64,000 nucleotides of DNA from Ascarosepion bandense (Eukaryota > Mollusca > Cephalopoda > Sepiida > Sepiidae): assembly GCA_037127315.1 (NCBI GenBank), contig JBBBDQ010000443.1:1987001-2051000 (forward strand), read 5' to 3'. The notes beneath the pieces were generated by a model. It had not been told where the DNA came from. It saw only the letters and a list, made by a program, of their open reading frames with translations, and searched no databases. Position numbers and translations under genes: made by a program. Numbering within the stretch: the first letter of the stretch is position 1; each line of letters starts with the position of its first letter. Shown piece after piece: positions 44,600 through 54,034 of this stretch.

Positions 44600-45180
44600 G
44601 TATGATATCTTTTCAGGATATAGATGATCATGGCTATCCAGAATTTCCTGTCTTTTATAGCTCTTAATAAATTTTGTCTTTTTGTTAGCTGTTTTAAACC
44701 TTGTTCTTTCATCCATTTACTCAGGCTCAATTTTTTATGTGCTTTCTCCTTTCAGAACATTGGCGATCATGGCTCTCCACAATTTCCTGCCATTTTTAAC
44801 TCTTAATAATTTTTGTCCTTTTGTTATCTCTCCTAAACCATGTTATTCCAACCATTTTACACAAGCTGATTCTTCTTCTTCTATGTGGCTTGATTCTTCA
44901 GGAATTTGGTGATCATGACTCTCCACAGTTTCCTGTCTCTTGTAGCTCTTAATAAATTTTGTCTTTTTGTTATTTCTCCTAAACCTTGTTTCAACATCCA
45001 TTTACTCAATCTCACACGGTAGGTTCTGCATTGTTTTCCTTTTTTTCCCCTCTTTGCTTTCAGTCTATTCTGGAATATCAAATTTTTCAAACTCTTTCTT
45101 ATTTATGGGCCCCAAAAATTTCAGCTCTCTTTTTCTGATGATAAAAATCAGTGTCCTTTTTTTATTCCATTTTCTTTACT
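44600..45180 (-). pseudogene. LINE-R fragment with three tandem 3' ends
   Basis: On the minus strand, sequence from a FLGxxxRKEFEK-type segment (45120-45060) runs through LSKWMLKQGLGEIT (frame 45090-44881). Two more copies of the terminal 135-150 bp follow (CTCCACA-type anchors at about 44919, 44771 and 44636). It is a second locus with the terminal repetition seen at 13500-14625, here still joined to upstream LINE-R sequence. Confidence 0.85.
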
Positions 45181-45189
45181 TCAATTATT

Positions 45190-46380
45190 AATTTGTTCCT
45201 GGGCATGACTGTAAACTGCATCCAGCAGCAAGGCCTCTTATTGGGAGGCTGTCAGGAGCATGGAACAACCTCTTAATTGCTGTTGTTCCCAGGTCCACCC
45301 TGACCTGGGGTGGTAGCACCTGTTAGGGTCCCAGCTATGGGCAAATAGTTAACCCCCAAACTGGGGGCAAAACACTATGAAAGTATAAAAATACACTTTT
45401 ATAGAAATATATACATAAAAATAGACTTTTATAGAAAAGTATACATTTTTCAAGGAAAAATATTACCAACAATACATTTTTGAAGAAAAAAATTATTACC
45501 ATAACACATTTTTGAAGGAAAATATTAATTTCAGCAAAACATTTTTTAATACAAAACTAGAAGACCTTTTCACTTTTCTAAAACAAAAATAAAAAAAATT
45601 TTCATTAAAATCAGACTAAATCAACCTTCCTGCTATAACCGAACATTAAAAAATACTTTAAAACCCCACCTTTTTGGCATTAAGTAACCCACAAAGGTTG
45701 ATATGTTGTTAAACAAAACTCACCAAACTCCCTCTAGATATTTATTTTAATACCTTTTTTTTCATATTATGTGTTGGCTTATATTTCCTGTATTTTTTTT
45801 TCCTTACTGTATATAAAAAAAAGTAGGAATTTTTGCTTATATCTAATTTATTTTTATTAGCGTTGTAGCACTGACTCAACAATCTCAGAGAAGATACTAT
45901 TTATAGTTCATTCTATACGGAAATTTATGTAAAACATCACAAGTCAAACTATAGCCTCCCATCAACTGATTTACGCAGTGTACAAAGAACACAATAGGAT
46001 AAGTTGTATGATTAAAATATTGATTTCAGCTAGAATAGTTCTCAGCTCTTTGTGTTTCTAATTGCCGAAATAGGCTTTTAAATGTCACTCAATACACAAA
46101 TGGAAGACTTCCAACTTGCCAATAGATAAATGAAACCAATTTTAGTTCATTAGTATTTGGGGATAATAATTTTCCTTCACAATAATGGAAATCCTCTTCC
46201 TTTATGCATGAGAAGTTTCAAATGGAGGCTTTATTAATGTAACATATTTTTATCACTTTAAATGTTATTTTTAGTGGATCCGCCTATTTGAGAAGGTACT
46301 ATGTTTATTTATGAAATGTTATATTTATTTATTTTTGTCTGTTGTCCTGAATGTTTGAGAAATCTTATTAAAGAAAAATT
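45190..46380. other. Unassigned DNA with a GC-richer island at 45199-45370
   Basis: 45199-45370 (CAGGTCCACCCTGACCTGGG, GGTGGTAGCACCTG, ACCCCCAAACTGGGGGC) stands out in composition and contains short hairpins. It has no coding frame and no second copy here. 45370-46380 is AT-rich with nothing recognised. Confidence 0.45.
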
Positions 46381-46455
46381 TGTGCTCTCTGGCAGGAATT
46401 GAACCTGCATCCCTCAGAGCGGAGGGAGGTACCATTTAGCTACAATCAGCAGTCT
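46381..46455 (-). pseudogene. tRNA-like sequence
   Basis: On the minus strand: a D-arm-like GTAGCTAAATGGTA, an anticodon-stem-like CCCTC...GAGGG, and a perfect T arm GCAGGTTCAATTCCTGC. The acceptor stem does not pair well (CAGAGAG against CTGATTG) and the anticodon loop has six bases instead of seven. So a decayed tRNA gene or a SINE head; no repeat copy in this window. Confidence 0.5.
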
Positions 46456-46504
46456 ATCAAATGAGACTAAATCTTGTACCTTCAAGCAAAATTTTCCTCT
46501 TTAT

Positions 46505-46800
46505 CTCTCAAAGTTTAAAATAATATTGAGCACTCTAGAAGAGTGGTAGACTTTGTAAACAGTAGCTACTCCACCATTTACGCACTGCTCATTCGATAAT
46601 GAATTGGAGCACTCTAGCTATTGGGCGTGTTTATATGCGCTAAAAAGCCTGCCTTCTACTGGACGCTCGTGGCCTAGGGGTAGAATCGCCGACTGACGCT
46701 AATTCGGTCGGATTTCAATCCTGGGTTAGGAAGCGACCGGAATCTAAACGGTACTGATGAGCTGTAATACAGCGAAACAGATCTGTCTGCGGATGACTAT
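46505..46800 (+). repeat. S2 SINE, full length, plus strand
   Basis: 5' part from TTGAGCACTCTAGAAGAG, tRNA-like head at 46668-46735 (TCGTGGCCTAGGGGTAGAAT, GGATTTCAATCCTGGG), 3' end CTGTCTGCGGATGACTATA at 46800. The best preserved A and B boxes of the family. Confidence 0.9.
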
Positions 46801-46911
46801 ATAGTCATCTGCAGACAGATCTGTTTTGCTGTATCACAGCTCATCAGTACAGTTAGACAGGTGATTGCTTTTTACCCAGGATTGAAACCCAACTGAATTA
46901 GCGTCAGTTGG

Positions 46912-46913
<2 letters not shown>
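46801..46913 (-). repeat. S2 SINE 3' half, tail-to-tail with previous copy
   Basis: The two S2 copies meet at 46800 as GATGACTATATAGTCATC, giving a 100-bp-arm palindrome with no spacer. The outer side is (TA)n (46914-46962). Confidence 0.85.

Positions 46914-46962
<49 letters not shown>
46914..46962. repeat. (TA)n microsatellite
   Basis: About 49 bp of alternating TA at the truncated edge of an S2 copy. Confidence 0.97.
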
Positions 46963-46967
<5 letters not shown>

Positions 46968-47097
46968 GATCATTTATTATCATGAAATAGACTGTTACCT
47001 CAGGGTGTTGACTTCAGTGTCCACTTTTAATTTTATATTTAAATATGCTCTCTTCTTGATAATAAACACTTTAAGCCATAAGTAATGCATACCTTAA

Positions 47098-47137
<40 letters not shown>

Positions 47138-47138
<1 letters not shown>

Positions 47139-47372
47139 TCATCCACATACAAGCCTGTTTTGCAGTATCATAGCTCAGCAGTGTGGCTAGACACATCCAC
47201 TTGCAAAACTTGACCGATTTGGTGTCAATTGGAGTTTGCTACCCACCAAGACATAGGGGCATGGAAACAGTGAAGGGAAATTTTTTAACGTGTTGTATAT
47301 AAGCAGTGTATACACACGCTAGTCACCGAAAGAACTCAATTCATTTTTGAAGAGTAATGCATATATCGCAGA
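47138..47372 (-). repeat. S2 SINE, diverged copy
   Basis: GTCATCCACATACAAGCCTG to GAAGAGTAATGCATATATCG on the minus strand, bordered by (TA)n at 47101-47136. The tRNA-like module is eroded. Confidence 0.75.
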
Positions 47373-47396
47373 AGTGGAAACTGTTTTTAAAAATTT

Positions 47397-47456
<60 letters not shown>

Positions 47457-48244
47457 CCATGCACACATATTTGAGTTGACATCCCTGTTTTGGTGGGGGG
47501 GTTTTTAACAGTGAAATTAAAAACTTACTGGCCTTGAGATTGAAAAGTTAACCCTCTTTGTCTTTATATACTTTCTCTTTTTTAAAGATTTCTTAGAATT
47601 AATATATAATTTGGTGAAGCTTTGGATGCATCATTTCCTAATCTATTAATAAGTGTCTACAGAATCTTATATGCATTTAAATTTTTGAATTAATTCTCCA
47701 CATTAAAACTGTTTTGAAGAAACAAAAACCATAGCAGAACTAAGAATTCTGAAACAAAATAAACAGGAAAGTAATATCTTTGTTGTTTAGAAGTGAAGTT
47801 AATCCAGTTACACTGACTTACTTTGTCATAAATATATTTTTTTATAATTATAAATGTAGAAAAAAAGTCACTCTCAAAAAGGCATGGTTTAGTTGCACAA
47901 TTAGGGGTAACAAAATGTACACCTTTACAAAACCTGAAAATATTAAATTTATTGAATGTGATAATGACATAATCTTTCAATAACAACATTCATTTTTGTA
48001 ATGTAAAATCTCACATTTGCTCCTATTTTATATTTTTTTTAATGTTAAATAAAAATTCTACACAATTTTTTAATAATACCTTTAACAAAGAGAAACATAA
48101 ATTATTCATAAAAATTAGATCTTATCATATATTTGTTGTTAGGAATAAAAATATCATAGAAAAATATTAAATTTATATGACAAATAATATCGTTTTAAAT
48201 AAATTTTGCAGTGGAAAAAGAGAATTGAAGAAAAAAATTTTCTG
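47373..48244. other. AT-rich DNA with (TA)n/(CA)n
   Basis: (TA)n at 47403-47442 passing into CA repeats. Overlapping frames on both strands at 47690-47989 show no motif. Nothing else is recognised. Confidence 0.5.
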
Positions 48245-48455
48245 AAAAGAACTGCTTGCTTCAAGCCAAGATTGAAACTCAACCAATTTGTCATTGGAGA
48301 TTTTACCCGTAAGCCGTCGACACGCATCAGAGAAAGGCAGATTTTTTGGCATATCATTTACAGAATAGCCTAAAGTGTTCAATTCATTGCTGAAGAATAT
48401 TGCATAAAGCAGCAAGTGGCTACTGTTTGGTATACTGTTCAACAATTCTCTGTAT
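48245..48455 (-). repeat. S2 SINE, old copy
   Basis: GCTTCAAGCCAAGATTGAAA, GAATAGCCTAAAGTGTTCAA and GCAAGTGGCTACTGTTT match S2 blocks in order with many changes. Unlike others it has no (TA)n at the boundary. Confidence 0.65.
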
Positions 48456-48533
48456 TCTGCTCATCCAAAAACATTCACCACTATAATCAAATTTTTGCGG
48501 GTAGTCTGACTACATTGAAATGATAGAAGAGTC

Positions 48534-48537
<4 letters not shown>

Positions 48538-48570
<33 letters not shown>

Positions 48571-48664
48571 ATTCTAATGTAAACAAAGACAATTTATTTT
48601 ATTTAAGTTTATTATATGGATTAACTCAAAAAAAACAGTTTATTGTTTTCTCTTGTCTCTCTCT

Positions 48665-48705
<41 letters not shown>
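48538..48705. repeat. Two (TA)n tracts
   Basis: 48538-48567 and 48670-48704, separated by unique AT-rich sequence. Confidence 0.95.
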
Positions 48706-48707
<2 letters not shown>

Positions 48708-48754
48708 AGTGAATACGGAATGAAGAATTCTTTCAACATCCAAAACATTAATTT

Positions 48755-48987
48755 AAAACAGTGCTCGATATATAATATATAGAGCTGTGAATATTTATTA
48801 TAAATTATATTTTAGAACATGTACATAATTTTTCTATATATAATCGCTACGAAGGCACATTCGTTTCAGCAATGAAGCCCCAATGCCTCATCAATTCCTA
48901 TCCCTAGACACATCGCCTGATTAGGCATTGGGACTTCAATGCTGAAACGAACGTGCCTTCGTAGCGATTATAGAGATAGAAAAATTA
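48755..48987 (-). repeat. PLE-like hairpin end
   Basis: Inverted repeat with arms 48826-48893 and 48921-48986. Minus sense left arm: TTGATGA, GGCATTGGGGCTTCATTGCT, GAAAC (48872-48894). Plus sense right arm: CTGATTA, GGCATTGGGACTTCAATGCT, GAAAC (48928-48958). The conserved box AGCTCTATATATT...TCGAGCACTGTTTT lies at 48755-48787. Confidence 0.7.
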
Positions 48988-48989
48988 TG

Positions 48990-49292
48990 TCAGTCAGTCA
49001 GTTAAGTGCTATACGTGATACATGCTTGGACGATCATGTCTCGAAAGAGACATGATTGACTGGACAGAAATTATCTCGCAGTAGGTTGCCATTGCTTTCT
49101 GCGGTAGACTGGTTGCTGACCAAGGATATAGAACCCAGTCTGTCCTGCTATTTAACTCATAACTGGAAGGAAGAGACGGATTAATACCTTTCCCAAGGGT
49201 ATTTGCGCATAAGTGAATACAATGGATTCAACTGGATTTCGAACTCGGCTCCCCGGTTTCTCGTTCCGAGCCGATATCCACTGTACCACAAT

Positions 49293-49294
<2 letters not shown>
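48990..49294 (-). repeat. S1 SINE, full length
   Basis: Best conserved head of the family on the minus strand (GTGGTACAGTGGATATCGGC, GAGTTCGAAATCCAGT), ending at (TA)n at 49300. The tail directly abuts the PLE-like hairpin. Confidence 0.9.
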
Positions 49295-49342
<48 letters not shown>

Positions 49343-49346
<4 letters not shown>

Positions 49347-49579
49347 ATCCGCAGACAGATCTGTTTCACTGTATCACAGCTCATCAGTACGGTTAGACTC
49401 CGATTGCTTTTAACCCAGGATTGAAACCCGACCAAATTGGCATCAGTCAGCGATTCTACCCCTGGGCTATGGGTGTTCGGTGGAAGAAGGCAGACTTTTT
49501 TTAGTGTGTATATTGGTATATTGTTATTATACCCGCCCAATAGCCAGAGTGCTCTAATCCATTACTGAATGAGCGATGC
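49343..49579 (-). repeat. S2 SINE between two long (TA)n tracts
   Basis: Well-conserved minus copy (B-box GGTTTCAATCCTGGG, A-box CATAGCCCAGGGGTAGAATC), from GTCATCCGCAGACAGATC to GAATGAGCGATGCG. Confidence 0.9.

Positions 49580-49634
<55 letters not shown>
49580..49634. repeat. (TA)n microsatellite
   Basis: Roughly 55 bp of TA, among the longest in the window. Confidence 0.97.
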
Positions 49635-49638
<4 letters not shown>

Positions 49639-49721
49639 GAAATATCCCCCAAAAGTATGTAAGATGGAATTTGTGTAAAGCTCTTGGATGTTCAAAAGTT
49701 ATTTCCTTATGAACATTTCAC

Positions 49722-49918
49722 ACTCTGAGTATTCTAAGGAAAAAGAAATTGTTACCATGGCAACTCAGCTACCTAAAAGTGTTGTGGTTAATTAGAAAAA
49801 TTTTAACAAATTTTTTTGATTTTTAAATTTTATTAAATGTTAAAATTTTTCTAATTAACTAGTGTGTTTTTCCATTACTATGGTAACATATTTTTTTTCT
49901 TTTGCTTTGAGAATGTAA
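49722..49918. repeat. Imperfect inverted repeat
   Basis: The inner arms TTAATTAGAAAAATTTTAAC (49789-49808) and GTTAAAATTTTTCTAATTAA are exact; outward, TTGTTACCATGGCAAC pairs with ACTATGGTAACAT. A MITE-like foldback of about 200 bp. Confidence 0.7.
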
Positions 49919-50132
49919 GCATCCCACTGGCCTTCACAAATTGCATTGTGGGTTTGTTACATTTTAATGGCAAAAATGACTTCAGGCAAATATTTTAGAA
50001 AGTAATATTTTTCTTTTTACTTTATGAATTTTATGAATTTTAATTGACTAATTTTCTTTATTATTATGTTTATAGTTAGCTTAACTTAGTTTGGCAAAAG
50101 GCCACATTTATGGAGCATCCAGTGTAAATTGA

Positions 50133-50389
50133 ACTCACAATCAAAAAACAAGTTTGTTAATTATGATGCTGTGATAGGTACCTGCCGATGGTCAATATGA
50201 TTAGGCTTCTAGAAAATAATATCAGACCTATTTTTTGTCAGTCTATTGTTTTGATCATTCAATCAAATCTGAATTCTGACAGAATTCTGATCGGAAATAT
50301 TTTTGGTAGCAGCTGAATTAACTGAGCCTTGCAGTTAATGTTGCTGTCAAAGAACAACTTCAACTTGTATTTGAGGAATTCTATAAAGT
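50133..50389 (+). repeat. 257-bp direct duplication, copy A
   Basis: Starts ACTCACAATCAAAAAACAAG, ends GAGGAATTCTATAAAGT. Identical to 51803-52059 except three substitutions by my reading. The copied sequence is not one of the families above. Confidence 0.95.
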
Positions 50390-50639
50390 GTAGTAATCTT
50401 GAATTTCTGATTCTTTGTTTTTTTTTCTTGATATATGCTTCAATTCTTCAAGTCTTATGAATTCTTGTATGAAATTTTCTTACCATAGCTAATTTTTTAT
50501 CCAAAATACATTTCTTTCTATGGCTGATATTGGCTTCCACCTTCTGTCTTCTCCTTTATGCTAATGGTAATATCAGACGTTTCCTTATAAGGAAACATTT
50601 GGCATTTGTCTATACTTCTGTAATCAGGTAATATTTACA

Positions 50640-50821
50640 CTAGCAGTATAGCCCGGTGTTGCTCGGGTGTAATGAAAGCTTTAAAACTAATCCATGGTCC
50701 TGGAGCTCAGACTCAACTAAAGAATATTTGTGTGAAGTTTGGTGAGAATTGGATAAAAATTGTGGATTTGTATAAAGGACATACAGACAGATAAACACAC
50801 ACACACAAACATCTTGCCTTT

Positions 50822-50859
<38 letters not shown>

Positions 50860-51166
50860 ATTTTCTGCGCTATTCTAAGAACTGCAAACCTTGAAACTTC
50901 TGAATATCGTTTCTTATGTCTTTATCTATGAGCGTATCAAAATTGATTAAAATTGTACCACTCCTGCTATAACCCGATTTTTTCGATTATCGATTTTTGA
51001 TATTTATCGGGGGTACCTCAACATAAAACCTAGCTAAGAACACCCGCAGACGCTTATAGTACATCTGTGTAAATTTTCAAGAAAATCGGTTCAGCCATTT
51101 CAGAGTCTATAGGTAACGGACACACACACACACACAGACAAAGTTCCATTTATAAATAAGTTTAGA
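50640..51166 (-). mobile_element. HEL Helitron-like element, copy 4
   Basis: Minus orientation: 3' end CTAGCAGTATAGCCCGGTGT at 50640, 5' end at 51166 (complement of TCTAAACTTATTTATAAATG). Flanked by A and T as expected. Internally it has a distinct segment (GTGTGAAGTTTGGTGAGAAT) not seen in the other HEL copies, and (TA)n at 50826-50853. Confidence 0.85.
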
Positions 51167-51655
51167 TTATTTACCTTGTTCAAACTGTTGCCCCCGTCTT
51201 TATTGTCACATTCGTGACAATTTGACCATTGTGTCCTCAAGGATGCTTGACCCCATGGATAAAAGTGTTGTTTAGATCCAGTGACTTGACCTAAAGAGTC
51301 ATGAGTTCGATACCTGGCTACAGCAAAGGTGAACAAAAAACTTAAAGGTCCCCATGAACACATGGCCCAGTAGATAAAAGTGTTGGTTAGATCCAGTGAC
51401 TTGACCCAAAGAGTTGTGAGTTCGATACCTGGCTACAGTAGTGATAAACAAGAACTTAGGTTAAAGAGAGATAACTAAGGCATCTGGAAGTGGCATGACT
51501 CATGGAATGAGAACAGTGTGCCCAAGAAATCAAAATAAAAGATTTGACTTGAAGTTCCAATCACCTGAATAAGGTTGGAGCGTACAACAGCCGAAATGTT
51601 GTGAATATGATAATAAAGATGAGGACAAATCTGAACAATGTAAATAGTGTACAAT
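51167..51655 (+). repeat. S3 SINE with two tandem tRNA-like heads
   Basis: First head at about 51253-51330 (GGATAAAAGTGTTGTTTAGA, GAGTTCGATACCTGGC), second at 51360-51440 (ATGGCCCAGTAGATAAAAGT, GTGAGTTCGATACCTGGC). The body and 3' end follow once: CACCTGAATAAGGTTGGAGC, ACAGCCGAAATGTTGTGA, AATAAAGATGAGGACAAAT. 51167-51245 is an inverted S3 3' end, so the unit is a partly palindromic composite. Confidence 0.85.
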
Positions 51656-51803
51656 ATAACCCTGATATAAGAGAAACCTGAATATAAGAGAGATTTTCTC
51701 TGGTCCCAAATCAGAGCCTGTGGTAATGTATATAAAATAAACCAAACCCGGATATAAGAGAACTTTTATCCGGTCCAGAAACAAATCTCTTATATCATGG
51801 TTA
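51656..51803. mobile_element. MITE-like element with short inverted ends
   Basis: ATAACCCTGATATAAGAGA at the left and TCTCTTATATCATGGTTA at the right are inverted with one or two mismatches. The 148-bp element has two more internal GATATAAGAGA-type repeats (51692, 51752). No coding. It ends exactly where copy B of the 257-bp duplication starts. Confidence 0.65.
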
Positions 51804-52059
51804 CTCACAATCAAAAAATAAGTTTGTTAATTATGATGCTGTGATAGGTACCTGCCGATGGTCAATATGATTAGGCTCCTAGAAAATAATATCAGACCTA
51901 TTTTTTGTCAGTCTATTGTTTTGATCATTCAATCAAATCTGAATTCTGACAGAATTCTGATCGAAAATATTTTTGGTAGCAGCTGAATTAACTGAGCCTT
52001 GCAGTTAATGTTGCTGTCAAAGAACAACTTCAACTTGTATTTGAGGAATTCTATAAAGT
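51803..52059 (+). repeat. 257-bp direct duplication, copy B
   Basis: Same length as copy A (50133-50389) with differences at three positions (C/T, T/C, G/A). The 1.4 kb between copies contains HEL, S3 and the MITE. Confidence 0.95.
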
Positions 52060-52214
52060 TTTCCAAAGAACTGATATTTTGTTGAAGAGACTACCATGGT
52101 GATACTTCCCTGGACAATACAATATTTAATCTCTTCAAGTCAAGGTCAGTTATTATTTATCCTCCCTATCCTCATAATCTTCACTTCCTTCTACCTCCTC
52201 TTTCATTCATATCG

Positions 52215-52330
52215 GCTTATGGCATATCACATTAAAACATTGGTTCTTGTACAGTTATCAAAGTTAAGTAACATTGTACCTGGTCAAGACCTAGATGTGT
52301 GACGATATGGAAATACCAGTTGCTGTAATC
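52215..52330 (+). pseudogene. 5S rRNA-like sequence (SINE head), copy 2
   Basis: 116 nt starting GCTTATGGCATATCAC and ending TTGCTGTAATC. It aligns in order with animal 5S rRNA: TTGGTTCTTGTAC (ACCGGTTCTCGTCC in 5S), AAAGTTAAGTAACATTG (box A region), ACCTAGATGTGTGACGA (box C region) and TGGAAATACCAGTTGCTG. It is more diverged than copy 1 and has different substitutions, so the two are independent insertions. It is followed after only TTGGATGTGC by an S1-type tRNA-like head, as in copy 1. Confidence 0.85.
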
Positions 52331-52485
52331 TTGGATGTGCAGGTGGTGTAATGGATAATGGCTTGGAATTGGAAGTCATAGAGATGCGTTTCAATTCCAT
52401 AACAGGTTCATTAAATTCACTTACTCTTGGTAAAGCTATGAATCCGCCTTTTCTTCCTCCATCTATCAGTTAATGTATCAGTAAA
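52331..52485 (+). repeat. tRNA-like (S1-type) module of chimera, copy 2
   Basis: GGTGGTGTAATGGATAATGG (A-box position) and GCGTTTCAATTCCATA (B-box position), then TAAATTCACTTACTCTTGG and CCTTTTCTTCCTCCATCTAT, degenerate forms of the S1 blocks. The 3' half is lost or unrecognisable. Confidence 0.75.
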
Positions 52486-53046
52486 ATTATCTTCTCCCTC
52501 CCCAATTTTTTTTTAAATTTAAAATTATTTTCTGGTTTTAAATATTCCTGTGAAATGTTGATACAACATGAAAACAAACAAATTTAATCATATCACACAC
52601 CTTATTCAGTAATCTACTATCTTGAGTGGCTCTTTAGCCTTGTATTGGGTGAACTTTACTAAAAAGAATAAAAAAAATAAATGTATATCTGATAAAAGCC
52701 AGTGAAGCTGCTCATAAAAGGGGAAAGAAGTTAAGCATCCTTTGACGATACTACTGAAACATTTTAGAGGTGGTAACTTGTCTCTTGAATTAAAGTTTAG
52801 ATATGGATAACCATTACTTATTGATTATGATCGTAAGGAATAGAGAACACTTGAAAATATTTGGAACCATTCATGTTATCTAAAAAATCTCATGTACAAT
52901 GCAGGAATCTCTCAATTAGTCAAGATTCCTTTGATTAGTGCGGCCAATACATTGGTAACTATAAAAAAATCAGTCTGCAATTACTTTGGTTAAACTGAAG
53001 AATGTTTTAGTGAACCAAACGAGTATTATGTTTTTTTTTTTGTTTT
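52486..53046. other. AT-rich DNA, nothing recognised
   Basis: A T-rich tract at 53030-53051 belongs to the A-tail of the following S4 copy. Confidence 0.5.
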
Positions 53047-53245
53047 TTTTTAATCATATCACCCAAAGCAAGGTGGTAACGCCACTGATGTGCAGGGGGC
53101 TACTTAAGAGTAAAAAGACTGGAAAAGAGAAAGCCGGAAACCACATCCTAAACAGGGAACAAGGGATGAGCCTCTTCACCAGTTCAATAGACGTGGGTGG
53201 AGTGTAAGCCAGGTAATAGTTTAGTCTATCTACTCCAATTGAGAG
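53047..53245 (-). repeat. S4 SINE-like repeat, one body with tail
   Basis: Sense minus; tail GCAAGGTGGTAACGCCACTG-type next to a T-rich (sense A-rich) run. Confidence 0.85.
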
Positions 53246-54034
53246 AAGAAAAAAAAAATGAACTAATTGAATTTTGGTATATAAAATCTTAACCCACTAT
53301 AAATTAATACATTAATCGAGGGATACTTGTATTGCAACATCTTTAAAATAAATAAAAAAATCTATAGAAAATTAAAATGCATTTGATATGCCATATGTCG
53401 TCTTTTGAAGTTACATAAGTATTTATTTTAAATTTCAAATTTTTCTTTAAAATTGCACAGAATCTTTTCTTGACAATATTTAACCTCCATGCCTGCTAAG
53501 AAATGGTATTTCAAAGGTACAGTTATTCCCTTGACACCACTATTATTATATACACTTTTGACTGTTTCAGTAATGTTTATTGTTTCGAAAAGCAAAATAG
53601 ATAATACATGTTTATTCAAATTTTCTTGTTTTATAATTCATTGATATTTTTATAAAATTATGAATAAAAAAATTTGTTTTCATAATTATGCATCAAATAG
53701 TAAATGATAAATATTCCATTATAGTTGGTTAAAATATTTTGATAATTTTGCAATTTATAAATTTTTAAATAAAAAGATTTCTTTTCAAATTTACTTTTTT
53801 ATAAATATCAAATCATATTTGGTACATAAATCTTTATAATCTTGTAAATAAACATTGTTGAGGAAAGTAAAAAGTGTATACAATAACATAGGTGTCAAGG
53901 GAATACAAGTAATAACGGCCTTTTTCTTTTATACTAGAATTCATCCAATTCAAGGCTCAAGAGCCAGCCAAAATAGGATGTTATTCTTAAAATGGTTATG
54001 ATGAGATGTGTGATATGAATAAAGAGGAAGTGGT
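53246..54034. other. AT-rich DNA with one block shared with 15.2 kb
   Basis: 53470-53600 (TTTAACCTCCATGCCTG, TTCCCTTGACACCACTATTA, ATTGTTTCGAAAAGCAAAAT) is a diverged copy of 15155-15285, same orientation. Otherwise unassigned. Confidence 0.5.

Noticed and set aside
47690..47989. Overlapping ORFs on both strands (99 and 67 codons)
   Set aside because: AT-rich sequence with chance frames, no motif, no coding-type composition visible.
50133..52059. LTR retrotransposon with 257-bp LTRs
   Set aside because: The interior is made of other elements and has no primer-binding site, polypurine tract, gag or pol; the copies do not start TG and end CA.
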